Shown piece by piece: positions 8,155-15,847 of a DNA stretch of 17,061 nt. Under the pieces are notes generated by a model. It was not told the origin of the DNA, made no database searches, and saw nothing but the letters and a program-made list of their open reading frames with translations. Position 1 is the stretch's first letter, and every line of letters starts with the position of its first letter. Made by a program: the position numbers and the translations under genes. Origin of the DNA: JANMDR01 sp031376425 (lineage in GTDB: Bacteria > Pseudomonadota > Gammaproteobacteria > Burkholderiales > Usitatibacteraceae); assembly GCA_031376425.1 (NCBI GenBank), contig JANMDR010000244.1:1-17061 (forward strand), written 5' to 3'.

Positions 8155-8664
8155 ATGTCCGAACATATGTCCGAACCAATAAAAATTGGTGTAGTCATGG
8201 GTTCCAATTCTGATTGGGATGTCATGCAACACGCCGCCCGCGTGCTCAAAGATTTTGATATTAGTTTTGAGCACAAGGTAGTTTCCGCCCACCGCACACC
8301 CGATGCTATGTTTGAATACGCGGAAAACGCCCAAAAACGGGGCTTGCAGGCAATCATTGCGGGTGCAGGTGGGGCAGCGCACCTGCCCGGTATGCTAGCC
8401 GCTAAAACAACGATCCCGGTGCTGGGTGTGCCGGTGCCATCGCGCCATTTAGCAGGGCAGGATTCGCTTTATTCCATCGTGCAAATGCCCAAGGGTATCC
8501 CCGTGGCAACATTCGCCATTGGTGAAGCCGGTGCGGCAAATGCGGCGCTGTTTGCGGTAAGTTTGTTGGCGAATCATGATGCAGAATTATCTACTCGCTT
8601 AAAAGCCTATCGTGAGCAAATGAAGGAAACGGTTTACGCGATGCACTTGCCAGAAGTGTTGTAG
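8155..8664 (+). CDS. purE: N5-CAIR mutase PurE (class I)
   Basis: This 169-residue cytoplasmic enzyme moves the carboxyl group from N5-CAIR to C4 of the imidazole to give CAIR in purine synthesis. The sequence carries GVVMGSNSDWDVM at the N-terminus, the active-site SAHRTPD with H46, AGAGGAAHLPGMLA and GVPVPSRHLAGQDSLYSIVQMP, all PurE hallmarks. The length is standard for the bacterial class I enzyme, which works with PurK, encoded next. Two ATGs, at 8155 and 8167 (MSEHMSEP), could both serve and neither has a strong ribosome site. It starts 9 bases after the arn decarboxylase stop, so it may share the arn transcript. Confidence 0.97.
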   Translation: MSEHMSEPIKIGVVMGSNSDWDVMQHAARVLKDFDISFEHKVVSAHRTPDAMFEYAENAQKRGLQAIIAGAGGAAHLPGMLAAKTTIPVLGVPVPSRHLAGQDSLYSIVQMPKGIPVATFAIGEAGAANAALFAVSLLANHDAELSTRLKAYREQMKETVYAMHLPEVL

Positions 8665-8689
8665 CCCAGATGAGCCTCTATGAGTTTTT

Positions 8690-9844
8690 ATGATTCTGCC
8701 CGGTGAAACGCTAGGCTTAATTGGTGGCGGTCAGCTTGGCCGCATGTTTGCCATGGCCGCACGTAAAATGGATTATCGGGTCACGGTACTTGATCCCGAT
8801 GCCTTAAGCCCAGCGGCAGAATTTGCAACTGGTCATTTAAACACACCCTATACCCATCCAATTTCAATTGCCGAGATGGCGCAAACCTGTGCGGCGATTA
8901 CCACCGAGTTTGAAAATGCCCCCGCTGAGGTGCTGACCGCGATGGCGCAAAAAACGACGGTGCGGCCCGATGGCGCGGCAGTTGCCATTGCCCAAGATCG
9001 GCGGCTTGAAAAAGGTTTTTTTACGCGGCACCGGTTTCCTACCGGTCCCTATGCGGTTATTGAAAGTGCGGACGATGTAGCTGCAGCGTTGGCGAAGGTA
9101 ACGTTGCCAGCGGTATTAAAAACTGCACGCTTTGGCTATGATGGTAAGGGCCAAGCGGTGATTCGTGAAGCGGCGCAGTTGCTGGAAACCCTCACAGAAT
9201 GGCGCTTTCCCGCTTGTGTGCTGGAACAATTTTTAACGCTTGAGTGTGAATTATCGGTAGTGCTGGCGCGTAATGAAGTGGGTTTTGTGCAACCCTTTCC
9301 GGTGGCCGAAAATCAGCATATTAACGGCGTGCTCGATATCACCATTGCCCCCGCCCGTGTTGCACCAGCACTGGCCGCGCAAGCCTTGCAATTAGCCACT
9401 AATATGGCAATGGCGCTTAATTACGTAGGCGTGATGGCGGTTGAATTTTTTGTAGTTGCTGATGCGAAAGGTGAGCAGCAGTTATTAATAAATGAAATTG
9501 CCCCGCGCCCGCACAATAGCGGTCATTTCACGATGGACGCCTGCCGCACTTCGCAGTTTGAACAGCAGGTGCGGGTGCTATGTGGGCTGCCGCTGGGCGA
9601 TGCTTCGCAGCACACGCCTGCGGTAATGCTCAACCTATTGGGGGATTTGTGGTCTGGTGATGCCCATGAAAAGCCGCCTGCCTGGGACAAGATTTTACAA
9701 TTTCCAAATGCACATTTACATTTATATGGCAAGCGCAGCGCCCGTCCAGGGCGTAAGATGGGTCATGTAACAGTGTGTGGCGCGACGGTAAATGCTGCAC
9801 TGCAAGATATTCTAAAAATAAAACAAATGTTGGCGGAGAAGTGA
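8690..9844 (+). CDS. purK: N5-carboxyaminoimidazole ribonucleotide synthase PurK
   Basis: This 384-residue ATP-grasp enzyme makes N5-CAIR from AIR, bicarbonate and ATP, feeding PurE. The N-terminus ETLGLIGGGQLGRMFAMAA is the PurK signature. FGYDGKGQAVI is the glycine-rich ATP-grasp loop. The catalytic and metal-binding segment is NEIAPRPHNSGHFTMDAC. The C-terminal LHLYGK and RPGRKMGHVTV segments are typical. The length is slightly above the E. coli enzyme. It follows purE by 25 bases. The region after the stop contains a possible G5/C5 pairing (9856-9860 with 9891-9895) that is too imperfect to call a terminator. Confidence 0.97.
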   Translation: MILPGETLGLIGGGQLGRMFAMAARKMDYRVTVLDPDALSPAAEFATGHLNTPYTHPISIAEMAQTCAAITTEFENAPAEVLTAMAQKTTVRPDGAAVAIAQDRRLEKGFFTRHRFPTGPYAVIESADDVAAALAKVTLPAVLKTARFGYDGKGQAVIREAAQLLETLTEWRFPACVLEQFLTLECELSVVLARNEVGFVQPFPVAENQHINGVLDITIAPARVAPALAAQALQLATNMAMALNYVGVMAVEFFVVADAKGEQQLLINEIAPRPHNSGHFTMDACRTSQFEQQVRVLCGLPLGDASQHTPAVMLNLLGDLWSGDAHEKPPAWDKILQFPNAHLHLYGKRSARPGRKMGHVTVCGATVNAALQDILKIKQMLAEK

Positions 9845-9923
9845 AGTAAAAATTTGGGGGCATTTCGGGTTTAGTGTAATTACTAGTGCACCCCCACTCT
9901 ACCGCCAGCACGCTCAATCTACG

Positions 9924-9929
9924 AGGAGG
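9924..9929 (+). promoter_or_regulatory. Perfect Shine-Dalgarno AGGAGG
   Basis: A consensus AGGAGG lies five bases before the ATG at 9935. It is by far the strongest ribosome site I see in the window and fixes the start of the secreted protein. It suggests that gene is well translated. Confidence 0.75.
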
Positions 9930-9934
9930 CCGGT

Positions 9935-10489
9935 ATGAGGTTTTACCAGACAGTATTGTTCTTGTTGTCAGCGTTAGTCACAGTATTATCCACTGCGGCG
10001 CAGGCCGGTATGATTCAATACGAAGTGGTTGATTACACTAAAGACCCCAAAGGCAAGGTAGTGGCGACAGGCACCGCTAACCAGCTTGCTAAAGATGTTA
10101 TTTTAACCAAAACCTCAGGGCTATCCGGCTCTGGTACTGGGGCTGGTCTTTCCACTGCAGCGCAGTTAGTCGATGATTATTATATCGGCGTTACCGTAAA
10201 CCAAACCAAAGATTTAACGGGCTTTTTGATGTGGCTACAGATGGAACCCGATGGGCAAAGCGCAGAAATTTTCAAGCGTGCGACTGACGATGTATTTGAT
10301 CTACAAAATCCATCGCCCGCTGAGCTCACCAGTGTTAAAGTTCGCAATAAGGGCGATGGTAGTAAGCCAGAAATTTTGGAAATTACTTTCTTAAATGATG
10401 TATCTATTCGCTCTTACGATTACCGTAATAAATCGAAAGTGCTATTTCGCCTCAATATCAAAAAAGGCAGCGTATTTACTTTGCAATAA
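9935..10489 (+). CDS. Secreted protein of unknown function
   Basis: This 184-residue protein has a clear Sec signal peptide: MRFYQ, a hydrophobic run LFLLSALVTVL, then AAQA before GMIQYEVVDY. Cleavage after AQA near residue 24 would give a mature periplasmic or exported protein of about 160 residues. No cysteine follows the cleavage site, so it is not a lipoprotein. The mature part looks rich in beta strands, with a glycine/serine patch (SGLSGSGTGAGLS) near residues 59-71, and ends KGSVFTLQ. I do not recognise a domain. It has a perfect ribosome site and stands between purK and the lut operon with gaps of 90 and 65 bases, so it may be its own unit. Confidence 0.75.
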   Translation: MRFYQTVLFLLSALVTVLSTAAQAGMIQYEVVDYTKDPKGKVVATGTANQLAKDVILTKTSGLSGSGTGAGLSTAAQLVDDYYIGVTVNQTKDLTGFLMWLQMEPDGQSAEIFKRATDDVFDLQNPSPAELTSVKVRNKGDGSKPEILEITFLNDVSIRSYDYRNKSKVLFRLNIKKGSVFTLQ

Positions 10490-10518
10490 GTAGTTTGCAA
10501 CAAGTGCTTTTGCAACAA
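10481..10518 (+). repeat. Three tandem TTGCAAYAA copies before lutA
   Basis: TTGCAATAA (10481-10489) and two copies of TTGCAACAA (10495-10503, 10510-10518) sit 14 and 15 bases apart. The first copy contains the stop codon of the secreted-protein gene, and the last ends 36 bases before the lutA ATG. The spacing and position could suit a regulator binding in series ahead of the lut genes, or it may only be a small tandem duplication. Confidence 0.5.
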
Positions 10519-10554
10519 ATACCGTGCTGAATGTTTTCCCCTGAAAGTGACGCA

Positions 10555-11289
10555 ATGAAAGTTGGATTGTTTGTAACCTGTTTGGTTGATCTGGTGCGCC
10601 CCAGCATTGGTTTTAGCACCTTAACAATTTTAGAACGTGCTGGCTGCACCGTCGTTGTGCCCGAAGCCCAAACCTGTTGCGGCCAGCCCGGCTACAATTC
10701 TGGTGCACGTGACTTAGCTAAGGATTTAGCCAGAAAGGTATTACCGCTATTTGCGGATTGCGATTATATCGTCGCCCCATCCGGCTCTTGCTCCGGACAA
10801 ATGAAAGTGCATGTACCCGAAGATTTGTTTAAGGGAACGCCGGAGGAAGCCGTATTTAAGGCGTTTGCAGCTAAATGGTTTGAGCTGTCTGATTTTTTAG
10901 TTAATGTATTGCACATTGATGCCAGTCAATACATGAATCAAAAATCCACCATCACCTATCATGATAGCTGTGCCGGATTGCGCGAGATTGGCGTGAAAGC
11001 GCAGCCGCGCCAACTACTCGTAGATGCGGGCCACACCATTAATGAAATGGTAGATTGTGAAAAGTGCTGCGGTTTTGGCGGCACGTTTTCTATCAAGCTA
11101 GGTGAAATTTCCACCCGTATGGCCGACAATAAATGCGTCAATATTCAAGCCGCAAACGCGCAAGCGGTAGTCGGTGGCGATTTAGGGTGCTTGCTAAATA
11201 TTGAAGGTAGGCTGCGCAGAAATGGCGATACTACTACGCGGGTTTTGCACTTTGCAGAAGTGTTGACCGGTAAGCAAGCCCGATCTTAA
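10555..11289 (+). CDS. lutA: Lactate utilization iron-sulfur protein LutA (YkgE type)
   Basis: This 244-residue cytoplasmic protein carries two cysteine-rich CCG domains. The first ends at C41-C42-G43 (CCGQPGYNSG), and the second shows C168 and C171-C172-G173 (CEKCCGFGGTFS). This is the arrangement of LutA/LldE/YkgE, which with LutB and LutC oxidises L-lactate to pyruvate. I start at the ATG at 10555 (MKVGLFVTCLVD), the family's usual beginning; an in-frame ATG at 10531 would add eight residues. The CCG domains likely bind non-cubane iron-sulfur clusters, as in heterodisulfide reductase subunit B. It leads a three-gene set and lutB follows after 34 bases. No lactate permease or FadR/GntR-type regulator gene is in the window. 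Confidence 0.93.
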   Translation: MKVGLFVTCLVDLVRPSIGFSTLTILERAGCTVVVPEAQTCCGQPGYNSGARDLAKDLARKVLPLFADCDYIVAPSGSCSGQMKVHVPEDLFKGTPEEAVFKAFAAKWFELSDFLVNVLHIDASQYMNQKSTITYHDSCAGLREIGVKAQPRQLLVDAGHTINEMVDCEKCCGFGGTFSIKLGEISTRMADNKCVNIQAANAQAVVGGDLGCLLNIEGRLRRNGDTTTRVLHFAEVLTGKQARS

Positions 11290-11323
11290 GCAACAAAACC
11301 AAGCAATAACCCAAGGAACCACC

Positions 11324-12754
11324 ATGCAAGTCCAATCCATGTTTTTCAAGCAAACCGCGAGCATGAAGCTTGATGATCCCGTGCTCCAGCGTGCTATGAA
11401 AAAAGCGAAATCCAAATTCGTGGATGGTCGCGCTGCCGGTATTGCGCAGCTCGATAATTTTGAAGACCTGCGAACCTACGCCGCCGCCATGCGCGATGAA
11501 GTCATCAATAATTTGGATGCCTATTTGCTAGAGTTTGAATCTAATGCCATTGCCCGTGGTGCCCACGTTCATTGGGCGCAAACAGCAGAAGAAGCCAACA
11601 ATATTGTGCTGCAAATAGCCAAGCAACACGATGTAAAACGGGTGGCGAAGTCTAAATCAATGGTCACCGAAGAAATTGGTTTGAATGCGGCGCTCATTGC
11701 GGCTGGCATTGCTGTGATGGAAACGGATTTGGGCGAATACATATTGCAGCTTGCTGATGAACCGCCATCGCACATCGTTGCGCCTGCCGTACATAAATCT
11801 AAAGAGCAAGTAGCAGCACTGTTTACCAAAGCCCACGGCACGCCACTGCTCACAGAAATTCCCGCCATGACCCGCGAAGCGCGGGAGCAATTACGCGATC
11901 ATTTTTTAAAAGCGGATATGGGCATATCCGGCTCTAATTTTTTAATCGCTGAAACCGGCACCACACTCACCGTCACGAATGAAGGCAATGCCGATATGGT
12001 CACCACCTTGCCACGTGTGCATTGCGTGGTGACAGGCATTGAAAAAGTGATACCCACCTTGGAAGATTTTGCCGTGCTGTCGCGGCTATTAGCGCGCTCC
12101 GCCATCGGCCAATCAGTAGCTAATTACTTAACGCTCACCACCGGTATTAAGGGCGAGGGCGATACCGATGGGCCTGAGCATATGCATATAGTGCTGGTAG
12201 ACGCTGGCCGTACTAAACTGGTGGGCAGTGATATGAAAGAAATGCTGCGCTGTATTCGTTGCGGTGCGTGTATGAACCATTGCCCCGTGTATCAAAACGT
12301 AGGTGGCCACGCCTATGGTTGGGTGTATCCCGGGCCAATGGGCAGCGTGCTCACCCCCACCTATGTTGGTATTGAAAATGCGGGTGATTTACCTAATGCC
12401 GCCACCTTCTGCGGCGAATGCCAAGTGGTATGTCCGGTAAAAATCCCACTACCCGATTTAATGCGTAAATGGCGCGAGCGCCAGTTTGACCAAAAGCTGC
12501 GCCCGCTCAGCGAACGCCTCAGTATCGCTACATGGAAATTCTTCGTTACCCGTCCACGCCTATATGCCTTTGCTACCCGTGTAGGCGCACGTATTGGCGC
12601 AGCGTGGGGCGGCAAGAGTGGTTTAATCCATAAGCTCCCGGGTATCGACGGCTGGACCGACGGGCGCGATATGCCCGCGCCACAGGGTAAAACCTTCCGC
12701 GAAATGTATGCCGCAAAACAAAAGGTGGCAACGCTAAATGAAGGGGGCAAATAA
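11324..12754 (+). CDS. lutB: Lactate utilization iron-sulfur protein LutB (YkgF type)
   Basis: This 476-residue protein is the large ferredoxin-like subunit of the LutABC lactate oxidation complex. The N-terminal two thirds form the LUD domain, with GSNFLIAETGTT and RVHCVVTGIEKVIPT as landmarks. Two cluster-binding motifs follow. C310, C313, C316 and C320 read CIRCGACMNHCP. C363, C366 and C370 read CGECQVVCP. The C-terminal basic region has FFVTRPRLYAFATRVG. A ribosome site (AAGGA) lies seven bases upstream of the ATG. The stop overlaps the start of lutC by one base. The protein should pass electrons from lactate to the respiratory chain at the membrane; the direct acceptor is not visible here. 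Confidence 0.94.
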   Translation: MQVQSMFFKQTASMKLDDPVLQRAMKKAKSKFVDGRAAGIAQLDNFEDLRTYAAAMRDEVINNLDAYLLEFESNAIARGAHVHWAQTAEEANNIVLQIAKQHDVKRVAKSKSMVTEEIGLNAALIAAGIAVMETDLGEYILQLADEPPSHIVAPAVHKSKEQVAALFTKAHGTPLLTEIPAMTREAREQLRDHFLKADMGISGSNFLIAETGTTLTVTNEGNADMVTTLPRVHCVVTGIEKVIPTLEDFAVLSRLLARSAIGQSVANYLTLTTGIKGEGDTDGPEHMHIVLVDAGRTKLVGSDMKEMLRCIRCGACMNHCPVYQNVGGHAYGWVYPGPMGSVLTPTYVGIENAGDLPNAATFCGECQVVCPVKIPLPDLMRKWRERQFDQKLRPLSERLSIATWKFFVTRPRLYAFATRVGARIGAAWGGKSGLIHKLPGIDGWTDGRDMPAPQGKTFREMYAAKQKVATLNEGGK

Positions 12755-13413
12755 TGCAATCAAGCGCCTCCCGTGATGCTATTTTGCAACGCATCCGTAG
12801 CCAATCTGGCCGCGAAGGTTTAACTAGCGCAGCCGAACAACAAGCTGTCAAAACCCGCATTAAAAGCCGCCCCACAGCGCCACTACCCGGTATAGCCAAG
12901 CATGAACCGGTAGCGCATTTTATTGCTGAATGTGAAAGAGTAAAAACCACTGTGGCATGTGTAGAAACCGAAGCCGAAATACCGGCAGCAGTTGCCCAAT
13001 ACATTGCTGCAGAAAGCTTAAATAAAGCCATCTCCGGCTGGTCAGCCTACGCACATCTAGGCTGGGCAGCAGCAGGCTTAAGCTATAAATCCGGCCCCGC
13101 CACCGCGCAAGATTTAATCGGCTTTACCGATTGTTTTTGCGCCATCGGTGAATCCGGCACTCTGCTGTTATTGTCCAGCCCCACCACCCCAAAACTAAAC
13201 GCGCTATTACCCGAAACCCATATCTGCGTAGTCAAAAAAAGCCGCATCGTACCCACCATGGAAGCCGCCTTCGCCCTAATGCGCCAAGAAATCGGTGCCC
13301 CCCCCAGAGCCACGTTCTTTGTCTCCGGCCCATCGCGCACGGCAGATATAGAACAAACCATCGTGATTGGCGCCCATGGGCCTTATCGGGTGCATGTGAT
13401 TTTGGTGGGGTAG
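12754..13413 (+). CDS. lutC: Lactate utilization protein LutC (YkgG type)
   Basis: This 219-residue LUD-domain protein completes lutABC. Landmarks are IGESGTLLLLSSP and the C-terminal FVSGPSRTADIEQTIVIGAH, ending HVILVG, as is normal for the family. A GGGGG tract in the preceding codons of lutB can act as ribosome site, and the ATG overlaps the lutB stop by one base, so the two are coupled. A run of eight cytosines (13298-13305) encodes the AP-P part of GAPPRAT. The last 235 bases of this gene (13179-13413) are repeated in broken form at 15960-16372, on the far side of the hipBA operon, so this 3' end may have been supplied by an incoming element while keeping the gene intact. Confidence 0.94.
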   Translation: MQSSASRDAILQRIRSQSGREGLTSAAEQQAVKTRIKSRPTAPLPGIAKHEPVAHFIAECERVKTTVACVETEAEIPAAVAQYIAAESLNKAISGWSAYAHLGWAAAGLSYKSGPATAQDLIGFTDCFCAIGESGTLLLLSSPTTPKLNALLPETHICVVKKSRIVPTMEAAFALMRQEIGAPPRATFFVSGPSRTADIEQTIVIGAHGPYRVHVILVG

Positions 13414-14076
13414 GGTTTTATTGGTCTTGTCCGCAAACCGTAGGGGCGAATAATCACTCGCCCGCCAACGCATAAAATATGACGACCACAATTTTGAACC
13501 ACCGACGGGCGAAAGATTTTCGCCCCCACGAAGGGCACCGTGATTAATTTTGCACCGAGGGCACCGTGATTAATTTCCGCAACGCAGAACAACGCACGTC
13601 GCGTTTAATTTCCGCAACGCAGGATAACGCATCCCGTAGGGGCGAATAATCATTTGCCCGCCAACGCATAAAATATGACGGCCACAATTTTGAACCACCG
13701 ACGGGCGAAAGATTTTTCGCCCTTACGAAGGGCACCGTGATTAATTTTGCACCGAGGGCACCGTGATTAATTTCCGCAACGCGGAACAACGCACATCGCG
13801 TTTAATTTCCGCAACGCAGGATAACGCATCCCGTAGGGGCGAATAATCATTCGCCCGCCAACGCATAAAATACGATAACGATAATGTTCATCACCGAAGG
13901 CGAAAATATGATGATCGTGCCGTTGTAGCGCGATGTCGATCACAAGATATGTGTTCTAGTGCCAACGCGCCGAGGGCGAATAATCATTCGCCAGAACGGT
14001 GGAAACGTCATGGATAAGCATGCGCCAAAATCAGACGCAGTTCGTAATGACACAACAGTTAAGCCAAGTATTCCCC
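13414..14076. other. Gene-free repeat region between lutC and hipA
   Basis: No gene is supported in this 663-base gap where lutC and hipA converge. Bases 13438-13873 are a tandem repeat array (separate entry). Bases 13874-13974 look like a decayed third unit followed by unique sequence. A further copy of the palindrome core occurs at 13975-13992 (GGCGAAT, AATC, ATTCGCC) and could act as a bidirectional stem-loop behind both genes, although no T run follows it. Short frames inside the array are by-products of the repeats. Confidence 0.7.
13438..13873. repeat. 196-197 bp tandem repeat array, 2.2 copies, with palindromic cores
   Basis: Unit 1 spans 13438-13633 (196 bp) and unit 2 13634-13830 (197 bp, one extra T). 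Unit 3 starts at 13831 and loses similarity after about 13873. Each unit begins CCGTAGGGGCGAATAATC and contains a palindrome. In unit 3 it is perfect: GGGCGAAT (13837-13844), loop AATC, ATTCGCCC (13849-13856). A second stem in unit 1 is GGGCGAAA (13507-13514), loop GAT, TTTCGCCC (13518-13525). Each unit also repeats GGGCACCGTGATTAATTT twice and TTAATTTCCGCAACGCAG twice (the first with small changes). Only a handful of substitutions separate units 1 and 2, so the duplication looks recent. Similar GTAGGGGCGAAT palindromes are common as dispersed intergenic repeats in proteobacteria. Confidence 0.9.
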
Positions 14077-15351
14077 CTAACCCGCCAGCGCAAAAGCACC
14101 CTCCATCCGCGCTATTTCGCGTGCCGTCAACCCCAGCCCTTGTGCAACCTGACGCCATTGCCTGACCACAGCGCTACTCGCCGCAATGATTTCATTCGTA
14201 CTTTGTATATCCAATCGAAAGTAGGGTGCCACTTCGCGCACAAGCTCTAGGTTGAGCGCGTTGTCGTTTTCGGTAATATTTAGCATTAAGCCACCGGCGT
14301 TTAAGGTTGGGTTCATGTCGTAGGCGGGCGATAAGCGCCACCCTTTTCCGGGCACTAGCATAAAGCCGTGGTTGCGCAGGTGATCATCGGTGTTTGATAC
14401 CAATATATTGAACACAATACGTGTAAAAAGTTGGCGTAAATCAGTATCTGGTGCCGCACCGTGGTCGATGATTACTTGTGCAACTTCAAGGTAGCTAGCA
14501 CCTGCGGATGCATCGTCGCCATCGGTGTGTCCGGTGAGCGTCATCGCGGACGCAAAGTGTAAGCGTGCGCCGGTTGTAGTGCGATCAAAGCGCTTGCTTA
14601 AAAATGTGTGATATGTACTGGCGAAGCGGCGGACAAGGCTCGCAGGCGTGTGAATGCCGCAGCCATCGGCCAGCACTTGCGTCACCATTTCCCATGCGCC
14701 TATGTCGTGTTCGTCACGTGTACTTGGGAATTTTGCGATCCACAAATGACCATCTTTATCGACCACGCTGGCTTTGGGGCGTGCGCCCCCTAGCGAGCCG
14801 CCAGGTGCCACTAACATTTTTAACCACCCGTCTAGCTGTGCGCTATTGTCGTCATGTTCTAAGCCCGTACAGGCGGCTTCCAACGCACGCAGCCGTACAA
14901 ATGGCGGTGCTGCAATATTGTGTTGGTTATCTAAAAACGCACCAGTGTCATTGCGCAAATAGCGTAGTGCACCAATGCGAAAGCTATCATGCACACCCAG
15001 TAAATAATCAGATTCGCACAGGCGCATTGTTTTAGCTGCTGTGCCCGCACGCTGTTCGCGTTCTAGGCGACGTCGCATCAACATGCGCCCCCAGCGGTCG
15101 GGACACGAATCGGCAAATACACCAAAGTTGTGCATTCCGTGGGCAGTGTGCTGTAATCCGCCAATTATTTTAAGTTGCGGATCAAGGTGAAGATTGCGCA
15201 CTGCGGGGTGCGCCAGTGCTGCACCATCAAATTCAAAATCAAATAGCTCGCCGTTAATGCCGCGACTGCTGCGTCTTGCGTGTAACAACCCCAAACGCAA
15301 CGGCGCATCAAGGCCATGCCAATCAGCGTAAACGCCAATGGTAGTGCTCAT
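14077..15351 (-). CDS. hipA: HipA-family serine/threonine kinase toxin
   Basis: This 424-residue protein has the HipA kinase fold. In E. coli, HipA phosphorylates glutamyl-tRNA synthetase and causes growth arrest; relatives target other synthetases. The N-terminal subdomain (residues 1-100) precedes the glycine-rich loop GGSLGGARPKA at 184-194, where S186 may align with the autophosphorylated Ser150 of E. coli. KRFD follows at 253-256. The catalytic stretch NTDDHLRNH has D322 and N327, and YDMNP has D345. The spacings between these three (5 and 18) equal those of E. coli D309, N314 and D332, numbers recalled from the literature. All key residues are present, so the kinase should be active. 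The start overlaps the hipB stop by ATGA. Its tRNA-synthetase target cannot be read from sequence. Confidence 0.93.
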   Translation of the reverse strand: MSTTIGVYADWHGLDAPLRLGLLHARRSSRGINGELFDFEFDGAALAHPAVRNLHLDPQLKIIGGLQHTAHGMHNFGVFADSCPDRWGRMLMRRRLEREQRAGTAAKTMRLCESDYLLGVHDSFRIGALRYLRNDTGAFLDNQHNIAAPPFVRLRALEAACTGLEHDDNSAQLDGWLKMLVAPGGSLGGARPKASVVDKDGHLWIAKFPSTRDEHDIGAWEMVTQVLADGCGIHTPASLVRRFASTYHTFLSKRFDRTTTGARLHFASAMTLTGHTDGDDASAGASYLEVAQVIIDHGAAPDTDLRQLFTRIVFNILVSNTDDHLRNHGFMLVPGKGWRLSPAYDMNPTLNAGGLMLNITENDNALNLELVREVAPYFRLDIQSTNEIIAASSAVVRQWRQVAQGLGLTAREIARMEGAFALAG

Positions 15352-15845
15352 GTTGCTCGCTTTGAGGTGTGCGACTTTGCGGTGAACACAACGGGTTTCT
15401 TGATGAGTACCGCTAGGTCTTCGCGGCTCGTATAAGCAGCGCCAAATTTTTGCACTGTCTCTTTGACGCTGGGTGCCGCTTCCGTGACTTTCGGAGCTTG
15501 TTCGGGTTGTGATGACCCGCTAACTGCGGGAGCAAGTCTGTTACGCGCTTTGCGTGGCGGTGCTAGCCGCGCATCTTGCAAAGCACGTCCCACTTCATCA
15601 GTTTTTGCAAGCAAACTGATGTCCTGCGCCACACCTAACACCTGCATTACCGCCACATAGGCACCGATGGTGACACCCGCGCTGCCACGCTCCACGTTGC
15701 GCAAGGTCATCGGTGCCATACCTGCACGCTCGGCTACCTGTGCGGCGGTAAGCTTACGCCGCAAACGCGCAAGGCGTAATTGCTCGCCAAACTGGGTGAG
15801 TAATTTTGCGGTAGCGGGAAGTAACGGGGCAGATTTATTAGCCAT
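15348..15845 (-). CDS. hipB: HipB-family antitoxin and repressor, long C-terminal tail
   Basis: This 165-residue protein has an XRE-type helix-turn-helix at residues 18-72: LRLARLRRKLTAAQVAERAG, then MAPMTLRNVERGSAGVTIGAYVAVMQVLGV. It should bind its own promoter and neutralise HipA, with which it is co-transcribed and overlaps by 4 bases. E. coli HipB is only about 88 residues. Here an extra ~80 residues follow, with a basic, proline-rich linker (APPRKARNRLAP), a KVTEAAPSVKETVQKFGAAYTS segment and a lysine-rich end. Such a tail could contact HipA or be the proteolysis handle; that is inference. There is no Shine-Dalgarno before the ATG, and the upstream sequence suggests a leaderless message. 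Confidence 0.88.
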   Translation of the reverse strand: MANKSAPLLPATAKLLTQFGEQLRLARLRRKLTAAQVAERAGMAPMTLRNVERGSAGVTIGAYVAVMQVLGVAQDISLLAKTDEVGRALQDARLAPPRKARNRLAPAVSGSSQPEQAPKVTEAAPSVKETVQKFGAAYTSREDLAVLIKKPVVFTAKSHTSKRAT

Positions 15846-15847
15846 TG

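Noticed and set aside
9845..9934. Terminator after purK formed by GGGGG (9856-9860) and CCCCC (9891-9895)
   Set aside because: The stem is only five pairs, the loop is about 30 bases and there is no T run.
13276..13789. Several - strand frames in the lutC end and repeat array sharing the text AEINHGALGAKLITVPFV
   Set aside because: The shared text arises because the DNA repeat is translated twice. There is no start context and no family resemblance.
13438..13873. CRISPR-like array
   Set aside because: The units are 196-197 bp, contiguous, and have no unique spacers. There are only 2.2 copies and no cas genes.
13959..14165. Small + strand frame (a 51-residue version starting MDKHAPKSD at 14010) with a GGTGGAAA-like ribosome site
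   Set aside because: It overlaps the 3' end of hipA in antisense, is proline-rich and low in information, and most of its length is a shadow of hipA.
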